Positions 47,336-60,504 are shown, counted from the first letter of the stretch. The stretch: 64,000 bases of DNA from Mikania micrantha (GCA_009363875.1 CM018687.1:21211764-21275763), one strand, 5' to 3'. A program made the numbers and translations. The notes: a model not told the origin generated them from the letters alone.

Positions 47336-50300
47336 TTAAGAGTTGTCATCAGGTACGTCTTCCTCTATAAACAGTTGGGGATATTTAAACTTCATGTAAT
47401 CTTCGCATTCCCAAGTAAACTCGGGTCCGCACCTTGAATTCCAACGAAACTTGACGATCGGGATACGGCTTCGCCTTAGTTGCTTAACTTTGCGATCCGT
47501 AAATTCCAAAGGTTCCTCGATAAAATGTAATTTCTCGTCTATTTTAATTTCCTCGATTGGTATGACGAGTGAATCATCAGCAAGGCATTTATTTAAGTTT
47601 GAGACGTGAAATACGTCATGTACACCACTGAGTTCATCTGGTACTCTCAATCTATACGCTACAGGACCAATACGTTCGATGATTTCGAACGGTCCCACGT
47701 ATCGTGGTGCTAATTTTCCTTTCTTTCCAAAACGGACTACGCCCTTCCATGGGGATATCTTTAACATGACACGGTCTCCTACGTGGAATTCCAACGGCTT
47801 GCGCCGTTTGTCGGCGTAGCTCTTTTGTCTACTCCTAGCAGCATGTAGCCTTCGTGGAATTTGGGCAATCTTGTCAGTAGTCTCTTGAATAAGCTCTGGC
47901 CCCGTTATATGGTTATCTCCAACTTCAGTCCAACATATCGGTGATCGCCATTTCCGACCATAAAGAGCCTCGAAGGGTGCACTTCCGATACTACTATGTT
48001 AACTGTTGTTGTAGGATAATTCAATCAGTGGCAAATGAGAGTCCCAATTTCCACCGAAATCTATCACACAAGTTCTCAGCATGTCCTCCAGGGTCTGTAT
48101 AGTACGTTCGCTTTGATCGTCCATTTGCGGATGGTAAGCTGTACTCAGATTTAAGTGCGTCCCTAGAGATTTCTGTAATGATTGCCAAAACCTTGATGTG
48201 AATCTGCTGTCTCTATCAGAAATGCTGGACAATGGCACACCGTGACGTACCACTATCTCATTGATGTACAGTCTTGCCAATTTATCCATCGTGAAAGTCT
48301 CACACATTGGCAAGAAATGAGCAGATTTCGTCAAACGATCAATGATAACCCAAATCATGTCATGATCATTGGAAGTGCGGGGTAGCTTGGTGATGAAGTC
48401 CATAGCTATTTGTTCCCACTTCCAGAGCATAATCTCAGGTTGTTCTAGTAAACCGGACAATTTCTGGTGTTCCGCCTTTACTTTTGCACACGTAAGTCAT
48501 CGACCGACATACTCGGCTATGTCTTTCTTCATTCCCGGCCACCAATAAAATCCACGTAAGTCTTGATACATTTTATCAGCGCCTGGATGCACGGAGTACT
48601 TCGTCTTGTGTGCTTCATCGAAGATAAGCTTTCTTAATTCATTGACCACCGGAATCCATATACGATCCTGGCAGTAGATAACTCCATCAGGCTTAGTCTC
48701 AAATTGTTTTCTCTGCTCCGCAGTCGAGTTCTTTCTTCAGATTTCCTCGATCAAATGATTCTTGTTGTGCCCGAATTATCTTGTCACGTAGACTTGTCTG
48801 CACAGTCACTCCCATTGCTCTGACGCGCATGGGTTTGACCCTTTCCTTCCGGCTTAAGGCTTCAGCCACGACGTTCGCCTTTCCAGGATGGTACTTGTTC
48901 ACACAATCATAATCATTCAGGAGTTCAACCCAACGACGTTGTCACATGTTGAGTTCCTTCTGGTCAAAGATATGCTGCAGACTCTTGTGATCAGTAAATA
49001 TGGTACATTTAGTGCCATATAGATAATGTCTCCAAATCTTCAATGTGAATATTACAGCTCCCAGTTCTAGATCATGAGTTGTGTAGTTCTTCTCATGAAT
49101 CTTTAACTGTCTTGATGCATACGCGGTAACTTTGTCCCGTTGCATTAGTACGCAACCAAGTGCCTGATGGGAGGCATCAGAATACACAACAAAGTCATCA
49201 CAGCCTTCTGGGAGAGATAAAATTGGAGCATCACATAGCTTCTGCTTCAATGTCTGAAAAGCATCTTCTTGTTTCTGTTCCCAGACAAACGGTTCACTTT
49301 TCCGAGTTAGCTTGGGGAGAGGCAGAGCTATCTTAGAAAAGTTTGAGATAAACTTTCTATAATAACGTGCCAATCCCAGAAAAGACCGTATCTCCGTTGG
49401 CGTCTTCGGAGTATCCCAGTTCTTTATCGCTTCAATCTTGGCGGTATCTACATGTATTCCCTCGCTGTTAACTACGTGGCCCAAAAATTGAACTTCTCTT
49501 AACCAAAATTCACAGTTAGAGAATTTGGCATAAAGTTTCTCTTCTTTCAACAGCTCCAAGATCTTTCTGAGATGTTGCTTGTGATCTGCTTTGCTCCTGG
49601 AATAAATCAATATGTCATCAATAAAGACCATAACGAACTGATCCAGATACGGCTTGCACACTCGGTTCATGAGGTCCATGAAAACCGCTGGTGCATTTGT
49701 CAATCCGAAAGGCATCACCATAAACTCGTAATGCCGATATCTGGTTCGGAATGCCGTCTTCGGTATGTCTTCATCGAGTTGATGATATCCAGAGCGTAAA
49801 TCAACCTTTGAGAAATATTGTGCCCCTTGCAGTTGATCAAACAAATCATCAATCCTAGGCAATGGATACCGATTCTTGATAGTCAGCTTGTTCAACTCTC
49901 TATAATCTATGCACATCCGGAATGATCCATCTTTCTTCTTCACGAACAAAACCGGAGCTCCCCAAAGTGAGTAGCTCGGTCTGATGAAACCCTTGTCAAG
50001 TAGTTCCTGTAACTGGTTTGACAATTCCTGCATCTCTAAAGGTGCTAACCTGTAAGGAGATTTAGAAACAGGAGTTGCTCCGGGAACTAAGTCAATCCGG
50101 AACTCTACCGGTCGCACAGGTGGCAAGCTTGGTAGATCTTCAGGAAATACTTCCGGATACTCCTTCACTACTGGTACGTCTTGATTCTTTTTCTTGTCCT
50201 TCTCCATTTCCACCACATGAGCCAGGAAAGCTACGCACTGCTTCTGTAGACACTTACGCGCCTTTATGCAAGAGATGATTTTGACACTTCGTTTTGCTTG

Positions 50301-50640
50301 ATCCCCTCTAAATTCCAATACAAGATCGTTCGGCAATGGAACTCGAAGCAGCTTTTCAAAACAGATGACTTCCACTCGATTAGAGGAAAGCCAATCCATT
50401 CCACTCGATTAAGTGTTAAGGGCAGTTCCTGTATATTTTACTAACTGTGACCTGTTTCCCGTTGGCTACTTCTATGATGTAAAGGGAATCTAACTGTTCC
50501 TCTATAGAATCTAATTGGCATGCAAAATCGGTAGAGACAAAACTCTGATCCGCACCAGTGTCAAATAAAATAGATGCATAAGAATCATATAAGAGAAATG
50601 TATCAGTGACCATATTCGGGTCTTGGCGTGCAGCTGGAGC
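47336..50640 (-). pseudogene. Chromovirus pol (PR, RT, RNase H, integrase, chromodomain-like)
   Basis: Protease LFDTGADQSFVS (about 50540-50580) is followed by a deletion with filler at 50400-50414. Reverse transcriptase then carries [25 protein letters not shown] and a four-residue loss after SGYHQL; RNase H has [15 protein letters not shown]. Integrase has a damaged zinc motif (the first cysteine codon is TGA near 48499) and an intact D-D-E core ([27 protein letters not shown]). The C-terminus reads [19 protein letters not shown], chromodomain-like, which targets integration in this lineage. Further breaks: TGA near 48942, a frameshift near 48700 and TAA at 47999. Confidence 0.9.
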
Positions 50641-50682
50641 TCCTATAGCAAAATCTCTTTCAGGGGGTGCTGGAACTGCCTG

Positions 50683-51870
50683 TTATGACTTCTTCGGGCA
50701 GTTCTTTGCAAAGTGGCCCTGTTCGCCACAGTTACAGCATCCACCGTTGTTTCGTTTGTTGGTTGGAGGGAGAACTAAAGCAGCATTGTTGAATGCTTGA
50801 TTTGGTGTCATCCTGTATTGCTGGACCAAGTGTCCCTTTCTTCCACATCTCGTGTAGTGACGGCAGGGATTGCTTGCAACATGATGATACTGACACTTAG
50901 CACACAGAGGGTGTGGGCCAGTATATGGCTTCTTGTGCACGTTGTGCGGTGTCATGGCTACTTGGTTGAGTGGAGTAGCCATAGTGTAGTTCTTTATGGT
51001 CATCTATTTCTTCTTCGGGTGTTGATGGTGATGAGGTTTCTTGGAAGACTCTTCCCTGTGTTTGCCGATGTCAACCTCTTTCTTCAAAGTTCCAGAGGCT
51101 ACCATCAGATCAGTGAGTTTCCTGGATAAACTCACAGCAGACTCCAATGTAACAGGGTTTGCTGCAACAACTAAACCCTAAATGCAGGCGGGAAGTCCAC
51201 CTACATACCTGTCTATCCTCTTTTCCAGGGTTGGTACCATGTCTGGCACCAAGGCTACCAACTCATGATAGCGGGTAGTGTACCCCAAATGATCAACTCC
51301 CTTCATCACATGATTTGCTAATTCAGTCTCCATCCTTTGCAGCTCATTTGTAGGGCAAAATTCAGTTCTCAGCAGGGTCTTGAAATCTTCCCATGTCATT
51401 GACATGGCCTCTTCTCTTCCTCGAGCTTGAATCTGAGAGTCCCACCAAGTCAAGGCTCGCTTGCTGAAGGTGCCAGTTGAGTAATGAACCTTGTGGTGCT
51501 CTTGACAACTGCAGAGGTCCTGAGTAGTCTCCATCTTTTCTATCCATTGGATTAGACCAACGGCTCCTTCATTACCGCTGACACTTGGCGGTTTAGATCC
51601 CACAAAATATTTGTAGGAATAGTTTGAAACGCTGCCAAAATTCCCACTGGCTTCTCCTGTTGAATTTCCAGAATTGTTGATGTCGTTCCGTAGACGATTA
51701 AGCATCTCCGGAATCACCTCCTTCAGCTGATTGGTCAACTGACTGCTTAGTAAGGTTGCCAAAGCAATGGTAGCAGGATCTAGGTTCTGAGTCGCATTCG
51801 GGTCTGGTGGTGGAGTGTGTGGAGGAGGAGGAGGAGGTGGCGGTGGTGTAGGTTGTATTCGCGGCGGCAT
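50683..51870 (-). pseudogene. Chromovirus gag
   Basis: Starts MPPRIQ followed by a run of prolines, then the capsid core (KPPSVSGNEGAVGLIQWIEKME resembles the usual P..F.G...A..W...ME block; ALTWWDSQ; FCPTNELQRME). Two zinc knuckles lie near the end: one diverged (CGRKGHLVQQYR, last Cys lost) and one intact (CCNCGEQGHFAKNC). In-frame stops occur at about 51180 (CAG to TAG), just before 51003, and at about 50683. Confidence 0.88.
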
Positions 51871-52022
51871 TCTGATAACAACCGAAAAGGAATTGATTAG
51901 TGAAATGATCGAATGCTGAAGACATAATGCAAGTATAAAATTCCTATGTTCCCTACATGAAAGGTCCCTAGGTTATAGTCTAGGCTAAATCGTTTAAATA
52001 AATGACCTATATTTCCCTATAA

Positions 52023-52040
52023 CCATGGCTCTGATACCAA
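52023..52040 (-). other. Primer-binding site of the chromovirus
   Basis: On the minus strand TTGGTATCAGAGCCATGG lies 2 bp from the 5' LTR end. It matches the initiator-Met tRNA 3' end used by many plant LTR elements. Confidence 0.88.
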
Positions 52041-52042
52041 TA

Positions 52043-55000
52043 TGTCACACCCCGAGCGGACGGGTTGGATCGACTTTCTCGTCGGGTGGAAAGGCCTCGG
52101 GGCGCGATATCGGGAATGATAATCGTGATGATCAGATTGTTTACATTGCACATGATATAAAATGAGAAAATGCTATATGAAAATAGAATTACAAAGTTAA
52201 ATTACATTAGTTTCATTCATAATTTAACAATGTAAATCTACTATCAACATCATAAATTTTCTATCTTGTATCTGCACAAGATATACAAAATGAATTGTAA
52301 ACTGATGTGCAAAAGTATGCAGGTCCAAAATGCTAGGTCCCCTAACTGATATCCTAGTCCAAAAGCAATAACTTCTTAATTAACATGTCCGTCACCTGAG
52401 AAGTCATGCAAAAAGATCAAGTCAACACATGGTTGGTGACTTCATGTAGTTTTATAAAAATGAATTTGAATAACCTTTGAATGATAACCTTAACCTCACC
52501 ATTAACCACCTATACCATCCAATTCAGTATGTTCATATATAGGGCATATACGGGTCGAACTTATCGCCCACCCAGCCACCGTCCCACCACGTACCAAACC
52601 ACATGATATATTGTTCATGGTGATAATTAAGCATTTCATCCCATACCTTTGATTCATAGCATTAGATTACATCGCTTTTGATTACCCTGAAAATGTTTAC
52701 CTTGATCCCCCGAAATGACAACCTTAACCTCATCAACAACCACCTATGCTATCCAGTCAAGTATGCTTATATATAGGGCATATGTAGGGGACAAGCCCCA
52801 GCCACCGTCCCACCACATACCGGACTGCTTAGCATATTATTGTTAATGATAATTAAGCGTTTCACTCCATTCACCTTCAATTTAGATTTTGATTTCCACA
52901 AATAGATTTACCTCTGATCTCTTGAGTTCACCATGCATTCATGATTACCCCCAAAGCACTTGTAGAAATATAATATTAAATGTTTAATTAAATTAATAAC
53001 TAAGCATTTAAATACAACTAAGACATGATGATTGGCCCTTATTTGACTCAATCAATTAGACTTAGTTGTTGGTGGTTGTCCAAGTTGTACCCTCTCACAC
53101 GTGGCCCATATCAGGCATGACCCACAAGGAGTCTACCTGTATGTGTCGGGACTTTCATGATGCCCATATCAGCTTGACCCATTGGCCTACTGTACATGCC
53201 GGGACTTTAAGGATATCCTTTGATTCTTGATCGTCTTTGATTCTCTAGATTTTTTTTAATAGTTTAAGTTATGCCCATATAGCTTGACTACAAGAGTCTA
53301 CTATTTATGCGGGGACTTTCTGTGTGTTACACGTGGTCTTGATTTACATACAACTGACATCCACCTTAACTTAAGCATTAATGATTTCACTATTTCAATG
53401 ATTCACACACGGTTATGATTCCCTTGATTCTCTTGAGTTCTGATCTTTTGAATTTCAAGATTTCACAGTGATTATAGATTCTTGATTATAGATTCTTGAT
53501 TAGGATCCTTAGCTTACTGATCACATAATAGATTAGTTTCCATTTCATTTGATCTTTAGCTTTAGTTCTTTTGATTCCACTTGAGTTTAGATTCTTGAAT
53601 TTGAACTAGATGCGCTAAGGGTTTGTTTTAGAGTTTAGAGTTAGAGTATTACTCATAAGAGTAATTAATTAACTTATTAGTTAATTCTGCATAGAAATTA
53701 CATAGACAGGAGTCTAGAAGTATAAACAAGCATAGATAAAGCATATGATAAGTAAAAGCATTTACGTAAAACAATTTAAATTAAAAAGGTTTACACATGC
53801 TTCTCAGCCCCGCGTTTGAAAACAAAAATGTTTAGAAAAGGGGCAATGAACTCACTTGTGTTGCTCTGTATTGAATTACCACGAAATGCGCGCTCGTTGT
53901 TGTAGACTATGTTTCTTCGATTCCTGAGTTGTTTTAAGAGAATTTGAATACGATAAGTATTTATAATAGACGCATCTAGGGTTTTGGTCTCGGTGTGCAA
54001 CTAAGTGTCCTAAGTTATGAGTGTGTTTCTAGAATTCTTCTATCTAGGCTAAACGTATTACCCATTAATAAACCCTGATCCCACAGTATTCATTCCAAGT
54101 CTTTAATTAAATAGTTGTTAAATTAATTCACTTTATGTTAAACATTAAGTTAGAATTATTTATTTTTAATTTGAGAGAGCTTACAATTTAATTTCTTTTA
54201 TTAAAAACATATTTAATTTTAGAAAGGTGAAACTTACACATGATGGGCTTGGGTTAAGCCCATGGGGTTAACCTTGGGCCCATTTGTAGCTTTTGATCAT
54301 CCATGATTCCTTGGTCAATTGTGGATACCACCCATCCTAAGTAGTCCCAAAGAAAACTTAATTTAATTGTACATTCTCATAAGATGTCTAAGTGTCAAGT
54401 GTCAACAATTTAGTCACATCATGACCTTAAACTATGATCTTTGATCCTCATGGATTTTCAAGTGTTTGGAACTCAAATGATATTGACACCCTACATATAG
54501 TTGTTAGCACGATTTAGAAAAAAAAAACATTTTCTTTAAAACCCTAGTCTCTTGTTTCTTTGAATGAACCCATGAACCTCCATATACCATGCATGCATGT
54601 TTCTTCATTTATCATTGGTTTTGGGTACTCATATATTCATTCCTTGGGTTTATAAAACTAAGTTTGACAGTCCTAGGTCCGATAATACCATGATTCGATA
54701 ACACTTGGGTTCGGTAGGCATGAAGGCAGCGAACCTCTTGGCAACAACCATGGGTTCGGCTATGATGATAGGTTCGGCTAAGTGTTGGTTTGGCTGATCT
54801 TGGTTCATGGTCCCTAGAGGCTCAGCTGCTGTAAGGTTCGCCTGACCCATGGTTCATGGTAAGCTACTGGTTCGTGGTACTTGGGTTCGTCCAAGGGGTT
54901 CGGCTGGGACTAGGTTCGCAGCGCCCTTTGGGAATGGAAGGTTCGCTGCTAATGGGGGTTCGGCAATGGTCTAGATTCGCGGCCCCATGGTTCAGCCAAC

Positions 55001-56165
55001 AGGAGGAAGGTTCGGCTGCTAGGGTTCGTGGCTCATGGGTTCGGCCAAAAGAAGGTTCGGCCACCTGCACTTCCTCTTTCGCGAACCAATCGGCCATGGC
55101 TATTCTTCATCATCATCGTTGGGTTCTAAGCTCCGCAGGTTCTCCCATGGCTTCCCCAGGTTAATACCAACTCGATTTAATCAGGAATGTACCCCTACAC
55201 TTGGTTAAAAGGTGGCAACTATGTACACCTAAAGTTCTTCAACAAAACCGAAAATAAACTCTATATTTACCTCGAAATGTATGCCAAGCATGGGATTTCT
55301 TTGTGGGTTCTTGTTCTCCTCGATCACCCGAGCATTTAGAGCCAAAGATCTCTTGAAATGGTGGAGAGATGGATGAGAAATGTAGAGAGAAGTTAGAGAG
55401 AGAATCTAGAGAGAGAGAGAAAACGAATTTGTGATAAAGAATGGGTAGGTGATGATGGTTGTGGTATTAATGCCCACAATAAATGGGTTAGAAATACCCG
55501 GTTTCATTCGGGTTCGTTCGGTTCCGCTCGGTTACGCGTTAAGCGTCGTTTTTTCGTTGTTTTCGTAACGAAACAAATCGGTTTTAAAACAAGCGTTTAT
55601 AAAATTATTTTAGGTGATTATTCCTAGTAAATTAACTAAATATCTTCCATTTATTTTAAATTTCTGAAATATTTAATTAAATATTTAAAATCGAATCGTA
55701 CAGTTGTCGCGCGTATTCGTTCGAATCGTCACCCGTACGAATACGACGATAACTATACTTTTCAATATTGTTTTCTAATTATCGGACATGATTCAGAACG
55801 TTAAACTTTCAGATATATTCGTACAGATCGTCACCTATACGAATAATCCGTCGATTTAGCATTCACGTAACGACATCCGTGTTGTTGTGTAATAGTAGAG
55901 CCTCACATACGGTTATACATAATAAAATCCTAACAAAATAACACATGATGGTTATGTATTACCAGGTAGTTATCTGACTGATGAACCATGTTTCTGAGTT
56001 TTGTTTCTGAATCGATTCTGAATTTTGCTCTTTGATAACACTAAATGATAATGATACATGATATGAATATGACATGAAATGAAATATGTATAGTTTGTAC
56101 CTGATTACTGTTCATGTTACTGTTGAGATCATTGTTCCGGTGACGTTCCGGCACTAATGTTACCG
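52043..56165 (-). repeat. 5' LTR of the chromovirus (4.12 kb)
   Basis: Near-identical to 43233-47301. Visible differences include an extra segment of about 45 bp around 53418-53465 and scattered substitutions. The last base pair differs from the left copy (C instead of A). The two hairpins are at 55712-55745 and 55817-55844. Confidence 0.9.
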
Positions 56166-59100
56166 ATTAACTACAAATTTATTCGAATAACTTAGTATAA
56201 GGATACTCTCCAGATATTGTTATATGAGTAATAATTTATTTGTTGATTATTCATGACTGAAGAATATTTCACTCGAATTGTATACTATATTGACTAATCT
56301 ATTACTTGATCGAGCTTTCGGTGCTACTATCAATGTATTAGTGGTGCTTATATATAGGGTATACCGCAGCCAACCAACCACATCGCTAATACTTTGATAG
56401 CATTCCAATTACCTACCAAGTCCAACCTAACCTTAACTAAATTTGAATAGCCGTTTGAATGCTTGACTAAATTTTAGAGATCATATGAGTTTAGAGATAC
56501 TACGAATTGAAATCTTGCAATAAAATCCCATAGTTGCATGGATTTCTAAATGATCGCTTTTGAATAAACGAATGATATAGAATACACTAGTATGTGATAG
56601 TATATGGTTATGATAACTACTTATCATTAACCTTAACTATTATATCACTGAATCTTTGAATAATTTTTTCAACAAACAAGTGTAGAATAACTCATTTAAG
56701 AATCATTAACATGATTCATGTGATTTTTCTTTTCTTTTTTTTGTTGTTTTTTTTTAACTTTGATTTCACCTGGTGTAAGAATACACACCAAGAATAGTAA
56801 TTGAGTAACAATCGGTTTGACTAGCATGGTTTCTCGAAACTGTATATTGAATTGACTACTCCCTTGATCAAGCTTTTGGTGCTACCACGACTGTACTATT
56901 AGTGCTTATATATAGGGTATACCGCAGCCAACCCACCACACTACAAATACTTTGATAGCATACCAAACGCCTACCAAGGCTAACAAAACTTTTAGACAAG
57001 CTTGAATAGGTGAGGGAGACTTTGACTTGCTTTTAAGAATTGTATGAGTATTGAGGTTTTCAACATTGAAATTTCGCAATGGAATCTCTTGGTTGTAATG
57101 GATGAATTGATAGGTGATCGATTTTTTTTATAAAAACGAATGATGTAGAATACCCATTTATTTGATAATATAAGCTTTGATAGTTGTGATAAAATAATTG
57201 TCACTAAGCTTAAATATAATATCATTGAATCTTTGAGTAGTTGTCTAAAAATGTGAATATAAAATGATTTGTCTAATAAAATCAATAGTATGATTCATGT
57301 GGACTTGTTTAAAAATTTTATATGGAATCACCCATACTTAAATTTACAAGTCCAAATCATATCTTTCTATTGAAATTTAAACATAACATAATAAGAAATC
57401 AGTGTGTCTTGGTTAAAATAATAAAATCAAAAATCATTGTGACTTGTTTGAATAGAAAAGGATTATCAGGATTGAATACCTAATGAATGCTAGAATTATC
57501 TAACATCGATCTTAGGCGTATTATTCTAGTGGGTTTATAGGGTTATAACATAGGCATCATGGATTACTATAAGATATGTGATATAATAACTATATAGATG
57601 TAGTGACAAATCACTTATCATAAGAACCATATCATCGAATTTTTTTTATCATGAGTTTGGATTGGAATATATAGTATAATAACTTTTATTTATTGATGAA
57701 TCACCATCAATAAATCTTAAGAATAATATTACTGGTTTTCAAATAAAAATATTTATCATAAATCAAAGAAAAATAACACCATAACCTTTTAGAATTAGTA
57801 AGGTATCACCATCACTAATCTTAGGTTTAATGTTAGTTAAATCATAACATTTGTAACATAAAACAAAGAGAGATGATATCATATTCTATGATACATAGTA
57901 ATTAATCACCATTACTATCCTTAAGTACGAATCATAGAGGTATTGAATCATAACATATACATTATAAATCCAAAGAAAGGTAACACCATAGCCTTCAGAT
58001 GTAGTAATGTATCACTATTACACTATTAGGTATGATATTATTAACTTTCTTGAATCATAATAGATATATTATTTCACAAGGCAAAAATGGCATCTTAAGT
58101 ATGATATATTGGAGTTCTTGAATCATAACATATACATTATCAATCCAATAAATGTAACACCATGACCTTTAGATGTAGTGATGAATCACCATCACGAATC
58201 TTAGGTATAATGTTACTAATTATTGAACCATAACATAGGTATCATAAATCAAGGAAAATTGACATCATATCTTGTGAGACATAGTGATGAATCACCATCA
58301 CCAACCTCAAGTACGATATCATAAAATTTGGAATTGTATAAGCAATGTATTGAAATCATTTTGATTTGATTAAAATCTTAAGGAGTAGTATCCAAATGGA
58401 CACCTTTTGACTTATTATAATTAATGTTGTTTGCAAGATGTAACATGCTTTGGCCTATAGGTAAAATACTCTCACTAAGAATCCCCAGGAAGCTAGACTG
58501 GTCCCTCGTCAGGGATTATGAATCGCTTTCCTAGACAGGAGTCTCAACCACCAGCATTCACCCTTCCAGTTATTACATTTTCATCTTAACAAACTTAATT
58601 CTAACGAGAATTTGAATCAAAATTGAACGGATAATAGAATCACAAATAAGTAAATCGTTTGAACTTGTTTGAAAAGCACAAGGAATGGTATTCAAATTGA
58701 ATACCGGGTGACATATTAGAATCGTTTTAGCTTGTAAGGTGTTTGGTATGATATGCTTTGGCCTATAAGTGATTGTACTCTCATCAGAAATCCCCAGGAA
58801 AGCTAGACAGGTCCCACAATACCTCGGGGATTTATTCGAATAGCTTTCCTAGACAGGAATTCCAACTAACGGTACTACACTCTTACAGTTAGTGCATATC
58901 CACATCACAAACTTAATTCTAACGGGATCTTAAAATAAATATTAGAATTCCTATTTTGTCTAAGGAATATAATTCGACATTAAATCCAATGAGATTTTAA
59001 TTCTTATCATCTAAAGATTGTTTGAGCGTACTTCAGTATGAATAGAGTTTATTTTAAATCAATTTCAAAGGCAATTTCTTAAGCTAATTTAACCCTATAA

Positions 59101-59334
59101 TAAGAAGTTATCTTAAACTAAGGCATTCTTAGCTAAGTGTAAGCGAATGCATTTTAATAACTATGTCTTTCCTCTATGCTAACAAATATAACATAGTGTA
59201 ACACATAATGGATAATAATAGCACATAGCACATAAGAAATAAGAAAACAATCAAAGATAATATGAGATAACTCGTATAGGGGAAGCTTAGTTATAGTCTA
59301 GGCCACCATTCTCTAATAACCTAATTCCCTATAA
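56166..59334 (-). other. Internal region of the non-autonomous element
   Basis: No gag or pol similarity. It is made of nested duplications: two copies of CTTATATATAGGGTATACCGC (56347, 56910), the array of about 100 bp at 57600-58330, and two copies of a block with TTTGGCCTATA, CCCCAGGAA and CTTTCCTAGACAGGA (58450-58575, 58750-58885). A 97-codon frame (56992-57285) has no motif. Confidence 0.7.
57600..58330. repeat. Degenerate tandem repeat, period about 100 bp, about 8 copies
   Basis: Each unit carries GTAGTGATGAATCACCATCAC, then a CTTAGGTATAAT-like block, then GAATCATAACATA and CATAAATC. Units start near 57597, 57694, 57795, 57895, 57998, 58078, 58175 and 58280. GTGATGAATCACCATCAC itself contains an imperfect inverted repeat. 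Confidence 0.7.
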
Positions 59335-59352
59335 CCATGGATCTGATGCCAA
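59335..59352 (-). other. Primer-binding site of the non-autonomous element
   Basis: On the minus strand TTGGCATCAGATCCATGG lies 2 bp from the LTR. It differs at two positions from the chromovirus site and is still recognisably an initiator-Met type. Confidence 0.8.
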
Positions 59353-59354
59353 TC

Positions 59355-60473
59355 TGTCACACCCTGACCGACGGCAGAATACTTCGAGGCGCGACCTCAA
59401 CTGTTCATTAGCTCATGGTGCTATTAATATGTTTGAATAATTAATGAATTCATTATTAACAATACAAACATTTCATTCATTAAATTAAAGTTGCATTACA
59501 AGAATTGAATAAACAAAAAATTACAAATGAAATTCTAAACATTGTTTTAAAGAATTAAATAGGTCTACTAACATGAAACCTATCCTATGTCTTCATAAAA
59601 GCATCCACTTAACCTTTTACATATGCAAAATAAAGATTTGGTCAACTATTTGCATAGTTGGTGAGTAACCCATACAGTTTATATAGTATACACAGAAAAC
59701 TGATGCAATTCAACTAGACTACAAAGTTTAAACTCTAGCATGCATATCCTACTAGTCTGCAATTAAGTTTTTAGAATATCTAATCTCCAAACTCGTATCA
59801 ATACTTAGCAAAAAAGCTTAGTATATCTACAAGTCTGCAGTAGTTATAGCGTCTCGAAACTCGTTCCAATACAAAGCACTAGGCTAAGTATTTTCACAAG
59901 TCTGCCCATAGTTGTACTTTTCGCCCTTTAACACATTTGACCTAAGTCAAAGCGAAGGTGGTATCTAACACGCCTTAGGCTACTCGGTATCGAATAACAT
60001 AGTATAGCATAGCATCACAAATCAAATAGAATCACATAGCGCAAATTCAAACCAAATTGACTAAAAGCATTGCATCTATAAAATTTGACTCTAGAATAAC
60101 TTAGTTTTTGAATACTAGCATATGTAACATCCCAAAAGTACAAAAATGTAAAGAGGGAGTGTATAATTACTCACGAAATCACTGCGGTTGCTAAAATGGA
60201 GAGATTTGAGAGGGATTCGCTTTAATTTGTTCGATCGTTCAACCGGGTTTTCTATGGATTCGGTTCTGGTCTGGCATGGGAGACGGGTGGAAGGGGAGAA
60301 ACAAGGTTTGGGGATGTGTTGGTTTAGCCCTTGAGTTTAAAAGTTTAACAACTTCAGCTTAAACCTTTATACCACTAATTTAACTTTGATAATTTACAAT
60401 TTGAACCCATTAGTTTATTTAGTTTGTTATCTTATGTAACAAAGTATATAAAAGTTTATGAATCTTTTATTAA

Positions 60474-60504
<31 letters not shown>

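Larger units (their letters stand above)
43233..56165 (-). mobile_element. Tekay/Del-like chromovirus, complete structure
   Basis: Two LTRs of about 4.1 kb (43233-47301, 52043-56165) flank an internal region with polypurine tract, pol, gag and primer-binding site, all oriented minus. The left flank is GCTTA (43228-43232). If the right LTR's terminal A has become C at 56165, the right flank is GATTA (56166-56170), a 4-of-5 duplication. The chromodomain-like end of pol and very long LTRs fit the Tekay/Del lineage. Stops in gag and pol make it non-autonomous now, but the LTRs remain very similar, suggesting a fairly recent insertion. Confidence 0.92.

Noticed and set aside
56992..57285. 97-codon minus frame inside the non-autonomous element
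   Set aside because: Composed of AT-rich repeat sequence, with no gag, pol or other domain.
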